Shown one piece after another: positions 9,082 through 16,679 of a stretch of 64,000 nucleotides of DNA. Numbering within the stretch: position 1 is the first letter of the stretch; the number at the start of each line of letters is the position of its first letter. The stretch is taken from positions 20,017 through 84,016 of the forward strand of contig NZ_JAGFBV010000021.1 of assembly GCF_017948595.1 (NCBI RefSeq), written 5' to 3'. Position numbers and translations under genes: made by a program. Origin of the DNA: Flavobacterium geliluteum (GTDB taxonomy: Bacteria > Bacteroidota > Bacteroidia > Flavobacteriales > Flavobacteriaceae). Below the pieces are notes generated by a model that was given only the letters and a program-made list of their open reading frames with translations, searched no databases and had not been told where the DNA came from.

Positions 9082-9282
9082 GGGGTTCTAAGGCCCAGCG
9101 ATGGGGTTCCGAACCCCAACGATGGGGTATTGCACCCCAAATTTGGGGTTCCAGACGTCAAATTTGGGGTTCCGAACCTCAAAAATGGGGTTTGTAGGGG
9201 CCAAATTTGACGTCTCGAACCTCATCAATGGGGTTCGGAACCCCATCAGAGGAGTAAACAACCCCAACGGAGGAGTAAAAAA
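9082..9282. repeat. Degenerate 21-bp repeat array, about nine units
   Basis: Units beginning GGGGTT recur every 21 bases at 9082, 9103, 9124, 9145, 9166 and 9187. Irregular units then follow to about 9282. The best unit contains GGGGTTCCGAACCCC (9103-9117), a dyad with 7-bp arms. Positions 9154-9178 match 24269-24293 at 24 of 25 bases, linking this array to the larger one near 24.3 kb. GACGTCAAATTTGG (9154) and its complement CCAAATTTGACGTC (9201) form an inverted pair. Open frames with heptapeptide periodicity follow from the 21-base period and are not taken as genes. Confidence 0.8.
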
Positions 9283-9498
9283 TACTTATGGTTGATGATT
9301 TTACTTCAATAGACCATTAATAAGGTTATAAAAACTCATAACTAAATAAGTAACGTACAGAGTAGAGCGTTTTAGTGAAATTATCATTTTAATTTGTATT
9401 TTCGAACAATAAAAAATATCAGGTTTTAAATTATTCAAAATAAAATTTAGAACACAATTGACACTAATTACAACAGACGACACCGTAACATTCCTACT

Positions 9499-10809
9499 AT
9501 GAACGACAATACAATTGACAGCTTAAAAGAAGCATTAAAACATTCGCCCGAAAATACACCGTTGAGGATGCTTTTGGCCGAGACTTTGCTGGCGCTTAAC
9601 AGGCTGGAAGAAGCAGAAACAGAATATCTTACGCTTTTAAGAAGTACCAACGATATTAAGGTAAAAGTGGGACTTGCGACAACATTCTTTAAAAAAGGAA
9701 GCTACTCTGCCTGCAATGTGATTTTGGAGGAAGTGATCGAGAACGGAACTCAGGATTTGAGCACTTTTACGCTGTATGCGAAAGGACTTTTAAAAGAAAA
9801 TTCGGTTGGAAAAGCCATCGAAACCTATAAAAAAGCATTGGCCATAGACCCCAAATATTTTGATGAAGAACTTGACAATCAGTTGCGATTGAGAGGAACT
9901 AATGAGGTGCAGGAAGCGGAAGATGAAGAGATAGACAGTAGATTTTTGGAGAAACCAACCGTTAATTTTTCAGATGTTGGTGGCATGGAATCGGTGAAGA
10001 AAGAGATTGAGTTAAAAATCATAAAACCCCTGCAACATCCTGAACTTTATAAGGCTTACGGAAAGAAAATAGGTGGCGGGATATTGTTATACGGCCCTCC
10101 CGGCTGCGGAAAAACGTATATTGCCAAAGCAACGGCGGGACAAGTAAACGCCAAGTTTATAAGTGTTGGTTTGAATGATATTCTGGACATGTGGATTGGC
10201 AGCAGCGAAAAAAATCTGCATGATATTTTTGAGCTCGCGAGACAAAATACGCCCTGTGTTTTATTTATTGATGAAATAGATGCTTTGGGAGCCAGCCGAA
10301 GCGACATGAAGCAATCCAGCGGGCGACATTTGATCAATCAGTTCTTGCAGGAACTGGACGGAATAGAGCATAACAATGAGGGAATATTGGTACTTGGTGC
10401 GACCAACACACCGTGGAATCTCGATCCGGCTTTTAGACGCCCAGGTCGTTTTGACAGAATTGTTTTTGTACCGCCACCAGACGAAACTTCAAGAGAATCT
10501 ATCTTGAGATTGAAACTAAAAAACAAACCGATCGAAACGATTGATTATAGCACTATTTCGAAAAAGATAGAAAACTATTCCGGAGCCGATATAGAAGCCA
10601 TGATCGATATTGCGATTGAGCAAAAACTGGAATCGTCTTTTGAGGATGGTATTCCGAAACCTATTAGTACAAAAGATTTGCAAAATGCCATCAAGAAGCA
10701 CAAAGCAAGCACGCAAGAATGGTTTATGACAGCCAAAAACTTTGCGATGTTTGCCAATGATTCAGGATTGTATGATGATATTCTAACGTATTTAAAACTT
10801 AAAAAATAA
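9499..10809 (+). CDS. TPR-AAA+ ATPase (Cdc48/FtsH-like classical AAA module)
   Basis: The 436-residue protein has an N-terminal tetratricopeptide region (about residues 5-135), an acidic linker, and one classical AAA module. Walker A is GPPGCGKT (199-206). Walker B is LFIDE with Asp258-Glu259. Sensor 1 is GATN and the arginine-finger region is RRPGRFD. A C-terminal helical lid follows. There is no protease domain or transmembrane segment, so it probably acts as a cytoplasmic remodelling ATPase whose TPRs bind partners. The next gene begins 1 base after its stop and encodes a TPR membrane protein, suggesting a two-component unit. The substrate is unknown. Confidence 0.9.
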   Translation: MNDNTIDSLKEALKHSPENTPLRMLLAETLLALNRLEEAETEYLTLLRSTNDIKVKVGLATTFFKKGSYSACNVILEEVIENGTQDLSTFTLYAKGLLKENSVGKAIETYKKALAIDPKYFDEELDNQLRLRGTNEVQEAEDEEIDSRFLEKPTVNFSDVGGMESVKKEIELKIIKPLQHPELYKAYGKKIGGGILLYGPPGCGKTYIAKATAGQVNAKFISVGLNDILDMWIGSSEKNLHDIFELARQNTPCVLFIDEIDALGASRSDMKQSSGRHLINQFLQELDGIEHNNEGILVLGATNTPWNLDPAFRRPGRFDRIVFVPPPDETSRESILRLKLKNKPIETIDYSTISKKIENYSGADIEAMIDIAIEQKLESSFEDGIPKPISTKDLQNAIKKHKASTQEWFMTAKNFAMFANDSGLYDDILTYLKLKK

Positions 10810-10810
10810 T

Positions 10811-12067
10811 ATGACAGAAGATTATCAGTTATCAAAAGTTAGCATTTTAATTCAACAAAAAAAATATACAGAGGCCGAAAAAGTATTGAAGGACTTACTT
10901 GCTGCAGATGCCAATAATATCTATTTATTGTCCCTGCTTGCCGAAGTTCATTTGCAGCAGGATCGCTTTGATGTCGCCAGAAGCCTTATTGACAATGCGA
11001 TTGGGTTAGCGCCCGATGCTCCTCATCTTTTTTATATTAAGTCGAGAATTGCGATTCAGCAGGATGAGTACGATGAAGCAGAAAAATACATCATGCAGGC
11101 CATTGAGTTTGATCCGTACGATGCAGATTATTTTGCTTTTCTGGCCAATATAAAATTAGCGCGCAAACAATATGAAGTCGCTTTAGAATTTGCCGATAAA
11201 GCACTTGAAATAGACGCCGAAAACCTATTAGGGCTTAACACCCGAAGTACCGCTCTCTTAAAATTGAATAAAAGCGAGGAGTCTTTTGATACCATTGAAG
11301 GTGCTTTGAGAGAGGATCCCAATAATGCGTATACACATGCCAATTATGGCTGGGGTTTACTCGAGAAAGGTGAGAATAAAAAAGCATTAGAACACTTTAA
11401 CGAAGCCTTAAAAAGCGATCCTAATTTTGCATACGCACAATCCGGAATGCTCGAAGCGATAAAAGCGACAAATCCTGTTTATAGAGTGTATTTAAAGTAT
11501 TCTTTCTGGATGGGGAACTTAACCTCTAAATACCAATGGGGAGTAGTGATTGGTTTTTACCTCGGATTTAGGGCTTTGAGAACGTTGGCAGATCATAATG
11601 AGGCGTTGCGGCCCTATCTTAATCCTTTACTTATTCTTTTGGCATTGTTTGCGTATTCTACTTGGGTTATTTACCCGATTGGCAATTTATTTTTACGTTT
11701 TAATAAATACGGGCAACTATTGCTTACCAAAAAACAAAGGCAGAGTTCTAATTTTGTTGCGGCAGGTCTGGGACTTTTTGCCGTAGGTTTGGCACTCTAT
11801 TTTATTTTGCCGGATGAGCGGTTTTTATCGGTAGCGGTTTTTGGATGCGCCATGATGTTGCCTTGCAGCGTGATGTTTTCGCCCACAAAATACAAATATT
11901 CGCTCTTGATATACAGCATTGTACTGGCAGTTGTTGGTCTTGCCGCCATTGGGCTCACTTTTGTAACAGGAGAGTTATTCAACATTATGTCGATATCCTT
12001 TCTATTCGGGTTTATAGTTTTTCAATGGGTTGCCAACTTCATGATCATAAAACAGAGTAATTATTGA
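10811..12067 (+). CDS. TPR protein with C-terminal multi-pass membrane domain
   Basis: The 418-residue protein begins with about six TPR motifs (residues 5-215), including typical A-x-x-Y-x-x-A-L/I-x-x-D-P-x-N spacing. The C-terminal half (about 235-415) has several hydrophobic helices, such as VVIGFYLGF, LLILLALFAYSTW and FVAAGLGLFAVGLALYFIL. It should sit in the inner membrane with its TPRs in the cytoplasm. It is almost contiguous with the TPR-AAA+ gene, so the two products may form one complex. It ends before a strong terminator. No enzymatic motif is visible. Confidence 0.85.
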   Translation: MTEDYQLSKVSILIQQKKYTEAEKVLKDLLAADANNIYLLSLLAEVHLQQDRFDVARSLIDNAIGLAPDAPHLFYIKSRIAIQQDEYDEAEKYIMQAIEFDPYDADYFAFLANIKLARKQYEVALEFADKALEIDAENLLGLNTRSTALLKLNKSEESFDTIEGALREDPNNAYTHANYGWGLLEKGENKKALEHFNEALKSDPNFAYAQSGMLEAIKATNPVYRVYLKYSFWMGNLTSKYQWGVVIGFYLGFRALRTLADHNEALRPYLNPLLILLALFAYSTWVIYPIGNLFLRFNKYGQLLLTKKQRQSSNFVAAGLGLFAVGLALYFILPDERFLSVAVFGCAMMLPCSVMFSPTKYKYSLLIYSIVLAVVGLAAIGLTFVTGELFNIMSISFLFGFIVFQWVANFMIIKQSNY

Positions 12068-12105
12068 TTGAAAAATTAAGTAGTTTACAACTCATTATAG
12101 GTAAT

Positions 12106-12146
12106 AAAAAGCGCAGCAGAATTATTTTTCTCCTGCGCTTTTTGGT
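12106..12146 (+). terminator. Terminator of the AAA+/TPR operon
   Basis: Arms AAAAAGCGCAG (12106-12116) and CTGCGCTTTTT (12133-12143) form an 11-bp stem ending in a T-run. Confidence 0.85.
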
Positions 12147-12250
12147 TTGTTTATCACCAAAGAAATAGTTTACTAATCTTTCCGTTTTTCTCAGTGTAAC
12201 GTAAAACTTGAAACATTAAACAAGTTTTTTTTATTTCTGTTTGAATTTCA

Positions 12251-12258
12251 TAACTTTG
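12251..12258 (+). promoter_or_regulatory. Candidate -7 element TAACTTTG of the AraC gene
   Basis: This matches the Bacteroidota TAnnTTTG consensus. It lies only 4 bases before the ATG at 12263, so a transcript from it would be leaderless or nearly so. No TTG is seen at the usual -33 spacing. Confidence 0.35.
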
Positions 12259-12262
12259 TTTT

Positions 12263-13132
12263 ATGAATGATCAAACTGTTTCTCCGCTTTCAGACTTTAA
12301 CGCAAGTGATTTAAAACTAAAAGGCTTTAAGGTTTATAAAATCAGTGATGATGTGAGTAAGATTCCGTCTTACAACCGCAGGGATTTCTACAAAATTTGC
12401 ATTAATACCAGTCAAAGCCTTATTCATTATGCCGATCGCGGCATTGAGGTAGATGGAACCATATTGTTTTTCGGGAATCCTCATATACCATATTCATGGG
12501 AAGCAATCTCCCCTTATGAGGGATATGCCTGTGTTTTTACAGAAGAGTTTCTTAAAGTAAATGACCGCTCTGAAAGTCTGCATCAATCGCCTTTGTTTAA
12601 GATAGGAGGAACGCCGATTTTTAATTTATCGCCTGATCAAAAGGTATTTATAGATACTTTGTTCGAAAAAATGATTGCAGAACAAGAAACAGATTATGTT
12701 TTTAAAGATGATTTGCTCCGCAATTATATCAACCTGATTCTTCACGAGTCGATGAAAATGCAGCCTTCGGAGAATTTTTTTAAACATAAAAATGCTTCCG
12801 CCAGAATCACTTCTTTATTTTTAGAACTTTTAGAAAGACAATTTCCGATAGAAGCAAAAGACAGTCCGCTGATTTTAAAAACACCACAGGATTATGCACA
12901 AAGCCTTGCTGTACATGTAAATCATCTCAATCGTTCGGTAAAAGAAATTACCGGAAAATCGACTACCGCTCATATTTCTGAGAGAATTATCGGCGAAGCA
13001 AAAGCCTTATTACAGCACACCAACTGGAGTATTGCTGATATTGGATATTCCTTGGGGTTCGAATATCCGAGCTATTTTAATAATTACTTTAAAAGACTTA
13101 CCGGAACGGTTCCGAAATCGTTGAGAATGTAA
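12263..13132 (+). CDS. AraC-family transcriptional regulator
   Basis: The 289-residue protein has an N-terminal cupin-like sensor region and a C-terminal AraC double helix-turn-helix. The DNA-binding part includes AVHVNHLNRSVKEITGKS (first HTH) and SIADIGYSLGFEYPSYFNNYFKRLTG (second HTH, given here as the expected family consensus region, about residues 255-280). It is a DNA-binding activator or repressor. The cupin gene 250 bases downstream on the same strand is a plausible target. The effector is unknown. Confidence 0.9.
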   Translation: MNDQTVSPLSDFNASDLKLKGFKVYKISDDVSKIPSYNRRDFYKICINTSQSLIHYADRGIEVDGTILFFGNPHIPYSWEAISPYEGYACVFTEEFLKVNDRSESLHQSPLFKIGGTPIFNLSPDQKVFIDTLFEKMIAEQETDYVFKDDLLRNYINLILHESMKMQPSENFFKHKNASARITSLFLELLERQFPIEAKDSPLILKTPQDYAQSLAVHVNHLNRSVKEITGKSTTAHISERIIGEAKALLQHTNWSIADIGYSLGFEYPSYFNNYFKRLTGTVPKSLRM

Positions 13133-13194
13133 AATTGTTTCAAATTCATAATTTTTTGTTTGATTATTGTTATCTAATGTCGTTGCTACTAAAG

Positions 13195-13202
13195 TACATT
13201 TG
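13195..13202 (+). promoter_or_regulatory. Candidate -7 element TACATTTG upstream of the cupin gene
   Basis: This matches TAnnTTTG and would give a leader of roughly 175 nt before the cupin ATG. No TTG lies at the ideal -33 distance, so support is moderate. Confidence 0.35.
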
Positions 13203-13382
13203 TATCGAAATAAGTAGTAAAAATACCTGTTGGTAGTTGACGAACTGCCAATATACTACCCAAAAACAACTTTTGTTTTCCTTATTTACTGCTGTCAGCA
13301 CTATCATAAACGGATTCTATTCTGGAACCAGCAAGCAACATTGTTCATTTTTTAATACAAACCAATTTAACACAACTATACC

Positions 13383-13787
13383 ATGCCAACACCTTACACC
13401 ATTAGTATCGAAGAAGGAAAAATACCCAATACGTATATGACTGGCGATGTTACTTATAAAAAACAAACCAGTACCATTCATCCCGAAAATACCATTATTA
13501 AAGAAGTGGCTTTTGAGCCCGGTGCGAGATGCAACTGGCACATCAATGCGAGTTTGCAGCTGCTTATTGCAACAGACGGCATTGGTTATTTTCAGGAAAA
13601 AGGGGCAGCTATACGATTGCTTCACAAAGACGAAGTCGTAACCATATTACCGGGAGTAGAACATTGGTATGGCGCCACACCCTTTAGCCGATTCGCCCAA
13701 ATATCGATCATAACAGAAATAGACAAAGGCAAAGGAATTTGGCTCGAAAGCGTGAGTGACGATGAATATTATAATTTTGGAAAGTAA
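13383..13787 (+). CDS. Cupin-domain protein
   Basis: The 134-residue protein consists of a single small cupin barrel. The first cupin motif is at VAFEPGARCNWHINASLQLL, with the His of CNWH in place of the usual HxH pair. The second is at GVEHWYGATP with a conserved His. Such proteins often accompany carboxymuconolactone-decarboxylase-like enzymes and are induced by AraC regulators, but no reaction can be assigned here. Metal binding is likely. An AraC gene lies upstream and a terminator follows. Confidence 0.85.
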   Translation: MPTPYTISIEEGKIPNTYMTGDVTYKKQTSTIHPENTIIKEVAFEPGARCNWHINASLQLLIATDGIGYFQEKGAAIRLLHKDEVVTILPGVEHWYGATPFSRFAQISIITEIDKGKGIWLESVSDDEYYNFGK

Positions 13788-13810
13788 GTTTTTCATCTAA
13801 AAAAAATACA

Positions 13811-13846
13811 AAAAGTCCCAATTCATTACGAAGAGGGACTTTTATT
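13811..13846. terminator. Bidirectional terminator between cupin and ABC permease genes
   Basis: Arms AAAAGTCCC (13811-13819) and GGGACTTTT (13835-13843) lie between two convergent genes. Confidence 0.75.
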
Positions 13847-13861
13847 ATGGAAATAAAAAAA

Positions 13862-15220
13862 TTAATAAGCCTTAAACTGATTTCTTTTTTTAAATTTCCA
13901 CCAACCTAAAAAAACTAATATTATATTGAAAACCAATAACGGAAGAAAGGCTTTTACAACGTTTATTTTTGATGTATCAGTAAAAGTTTCCACTTTAAAT
14001 TTTTCCCAGTTTTCTTTCTCTACTGCTTCCTCACCAAATATTTTGGGATAAAAATACAGACGCATTTTTTCATGAAATTTTTTGGTTTCTTTTAGAAATA
14101 AAAGCTGATTGCCTAAATCAGATTTGGCAATTTCGTTGAGCTGTATTTGCGCGTGTAAACTAGGAATAAATTGTGCAATAGTTTGACTCGCTTTGTTTCT
14201 TTGCTCTAATTTTAGGGCTAATTCCTGAGATTCTTTGCTCGAATCATCATCACCCATTTGCTGCATTGCATAATACCAAAGCCAACTGAATTCTTTGTCA
14301 GGCAAAGCATAACTTTTGAATTGCGGATAATGAGCAAAAAACTTAGACATTGTAATCTTTTTGTCCATATCCCATTTCTCATGATAAGCATTTCGCTGTT
14401 TTACAGTCAATTCTAATGCTTCTGGCACAGGATATTGATTGGTGATATAAGTATTGATTGTAGCAGGCAAAATGATCATCAGAAACAACCAGATCGTCAA
14501 TAAAATAACGGCATTAAAATTAGAATTTTTTTGCAGCGAAACGATAAAAAAGCAAATGGCAAACCAGAAGAACACGTACAAAATCCCGATGCCGTAGAAA
14601 ATTAGAAACGAGAAATCAAGAGGAATATCCAAAAGAAAAACCGACATAAATAGTACTATTGATAAAAGAGAAACCAAGCTTAGTATTCTGATATAAAATA
14701 GTTTAAGAATGTACAAAAAGATATTTGAGCTTTGTGTCGCCACAATTTTCCAGGTTCCGCTTTCTTTTTCCTCAGAAACTAAATTGTATGAAAAAGCAAT
14801 TATCAATAAAGGGAAAAGATAAATCAGTACAAAACTAAAATCGATATTGCCTAACAGAAGATTGTTCGGATTATTCAGCTCAGCATCATATTTTTGTCCT
14901 TCGAGACCACGAATCGTTACACTTTGTATCGACGGATTGACATCGCGCTGCCCAATTGCCAAACTGTTTATAGGAAGAGTTTGGTTGACCAATGAAAACT
15001 TTACATAATAAAGCAAAAGACCAATTTCATCAGCGTGAAATTTAACATTTTTAGCAATATGCTCTTTCTGGTAGATCTTTGCTTCAATGTTATTTTGGTT
15101 TTGCTTTTTCTGATATTGTTGTCCTATTAAAAGGCTTAAACAGCTTATTATTAAAAGAAATAATAATCCAATTTTGGTTCCCCTTGAGCGGAAGAAGTTT
15201 TTAAATAGTAGTGCTAACAT
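13862..15220 (-). CDS. ABC-2 type permease, DUF3526-like (second of pair)
   Basis: The 452-residue membrane protein has one N-terminal helix (LLFLLIISCLSLLIGQ), a periplasmic domain of about 100 residues, a helix cluster in the middle (about 130-265), a second large extracytoplasmic region (about 270-410) and a last helix before a basic tail. EEKESGTWKIVATQ is the cytoplasmic coupling motif typical of ABC-2 permeases of this type. It is the last gene of a four-gene minus-strand operon and starts 1 base after the stop of the other permease. It probably forms a heterodimer with it, driven by the ATPase at 19168. The substrate is unknown; a metal chelate is suggested by the TonB receptor in the operon. 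Confidence 0.82.
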   Translation of the reverse strand: MLALLFKNFFRSRGTKIGLLFLLIISCLSLLIGQQYQKKQNQNNIEAKIYQKEHIAKNVKFHADEIGLLLYYVKFSLVNQTLPINSLAIGQRDVNPSIQSVTIRGLEGQKYDAELNNPNNLLLGNIDFSFVLIYLFPLLIIAFSYNLVSEEKESGTWKIVATQSSNIFLYILKLFYIRILSLVSLLSIVLFMSVFLLDIPLDFSFLIFYGIGILYVFFWFAICFFIVSLQKNSNFNAVILLTIWLFLMIILPATINTYITNQYPVPEALELTVKQRNAYHEKWDMDKKITMSKFFAHYPQFKSYALPDKEFSWLWYYAMQQMGDDDSSKESQELALKLEQRNKASQTIAQFIPSLHAQIQLNEIAKSDLGNQLLFLKETKKFHEKMRLYFYPKIFGEEAVEKENWEKFKVETFTDTSKINVVKAFLPLLVFNIILVFLGWWKFKKRNQFKAY

Positions 15221-15221
15221 A

Positions 15222-16670
15222 TTAAATTGCTTTGAGGTTTTTAGCTGCCAGTCTGATTAAAATAAACAACAAACCAACCCAGAGAATAATTGAGAATATT
15301 GAAATGATTTCGTTTTTTAAAACTAAAAACACCCCTTTTGGCTGATAGTAGAATTCTTGTACATCGGCCCAGTGATTTTTATGAATAGTATAAGGCTTGT
15401 CGCCAGGTTTTTGCTTTTTATTACTAATGTATTTGATCTGCAAGGCATTCATCTTTTGCGCCATATCATAACGATATTTTTCGGCTTGCTTTTGAAAATC
15501 GATGTACGAATCATAATCGGTATTGGACAATGCCATCGATAAATTTTTTATGGCGATATACGGATTTACAAATGAAATCGCTTTTGAAAAACTATTCTGC
15601 TTATCATACACCTGCAACAAAGTATCCAAATGTTGGTTGTAAATGCGAGCACTGATTTTTTCGCCCTCAGCCATTATAAAACCAGAGTAATTAAATGGTA
15701 ATTTCTGTACAGAATCAACTTTGTAAGCAAGAAGCAAAGAGTCTTTGATTGCTTTGTAGTGCACATCGTTCGGATTGTGACTGTCGCCTTGTTGCAAAAT
15801 GTCTTTTTCGATATTGCTATTAAATTGTATTTTCGAAGGAGCTTCATAAATGTATGCCCCCAGAGCCTGTGTGCCTCTTGGTAGAATAATTGTAAAAATT
15901 AACCATATACCTATTAGCGAAATCAATGCTTTTTTGGAGGTTGCGCTTGCCGCGGAAATAAGAACAGCAATGGTGCAGAAAAACATTAAATAAATAAAAT
16001 GAAAACCGATAAAAAGCAACAATTTGATCGTTTCATCCCATGAAATGGTAAAGTTCTGAAGCAACATCCAAATAAAAACAAGTACCATTATTGCAGGAAC
16101 AAAGAGCATCATAATGACGCTGGCAATTCCAAATATTTTGCCCCATAAAAGTTCTTTCCAGCTAACGCCCTGACTCAGGATTAGCTTTAAAGTTCCGTTT
16201 TCTCTTTCGGCTGCGATCGCATTAAAACCAATAAAAAAAATAAGCAAAGGCAATAAGATTTGCAATATCATTGCGATAGTAATTTCTCCAAAGCGAAGCA
16301 TACTGTTTGAGAAACCCGCTTCAGAGAAATTGGCGGTATTTTGCTTGTGAGCTTCGAGAAAAATGGCGTTACCAAAAAACGGTTCCATTCCAAATTCAAA
16401 AACGCTTAAAGAAGTATTTTTTCTAAAAGCAAAATTGCCGTAATGTGCCATTCTATGCGGATTTTTGTCCGGATTTTTGAGCCAGTCTTCTCGCGATTGC
16501 TGTTGGTATTTTTCGCTTGTATGACGCTGGTGAGTATATTTTTGCCAGCCTGAAAAAGCAGCGTATAATAGTAAAATACCAATAAAAAGAATGATGATTA
16601 ATACGGCGGTATTTCTAAAAACACTATTTTTAAAATGCTTGGCTATTAAAATTTTGTTATGTAATGACAT
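15222..16670 (-). CDS. ABC-2 type permease, DUF3526-like (first of pair)
   Basis: The 482-residue protein has the same layout as its downstream neighbour. An N-terminal helix (TAVLIIILFIGILLLYAAF) is followed by a periplasmic domain, several central helices with AAERENGTLKLILSQGVS as the ATPase-coupling loop, a second periplasmic domain (about 270-440) and a final helix. Pairs of such permeases with one ATPase are a recognised ABC-2 arrangement. It starts 9 bases after the TonB receptor stop, so transport across both membranes is likely encoded together. Confidence 0.82.
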   Translation of the reverse strand: MSLHNKILIAKHFKNSVFRNTAVLIIILFIGILLLYAAFSGWQKYTHQRHTSEKYQQQSREDWLKNPDKNPHRMAHYGNFAFRKNTSLSVFEFGMEPFFGNAIFLEAHKQNTANFSEAGFSNSMLRFGEITIAMILQILLPLLIFFIGFNAIAAERENGTLKLILSQGVSWKELLWGKIFGIASVIMMLFVPAIMVLVFIWMLLQNFTISWDETIKLLLFIGFHFIYLMFFCTIAVLISAASATSKKALISLIGIWLIFTIILPRGTQALGAYIYEAPSKIQFNSNIEKDILQQGDSHNPNDVHYKAIKDSLLLAYKVDSVQKLPFNYSGFIMAEGEKISARIYNQHLDTLLQVYDKQNSFSKAISFVNPYIAIKNLSMALSNTDYDSYIDFQKQAEKYRYDMAQKMNALQIKYISNKKQKPGDKPYTIHKNHWADVQEFYYQPKGVFLVLKNEIISIFSIILWVGLLFILIRLAAKNLKAI

Positions 16671-16679
16671 GGTTACAGC

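Noticed and set aside
9016..9295. Overlapping open frames over the 9.1-kb repeats
   Set aside because: Same cause as in the large array; they lie on both strands and end inside repeat text.
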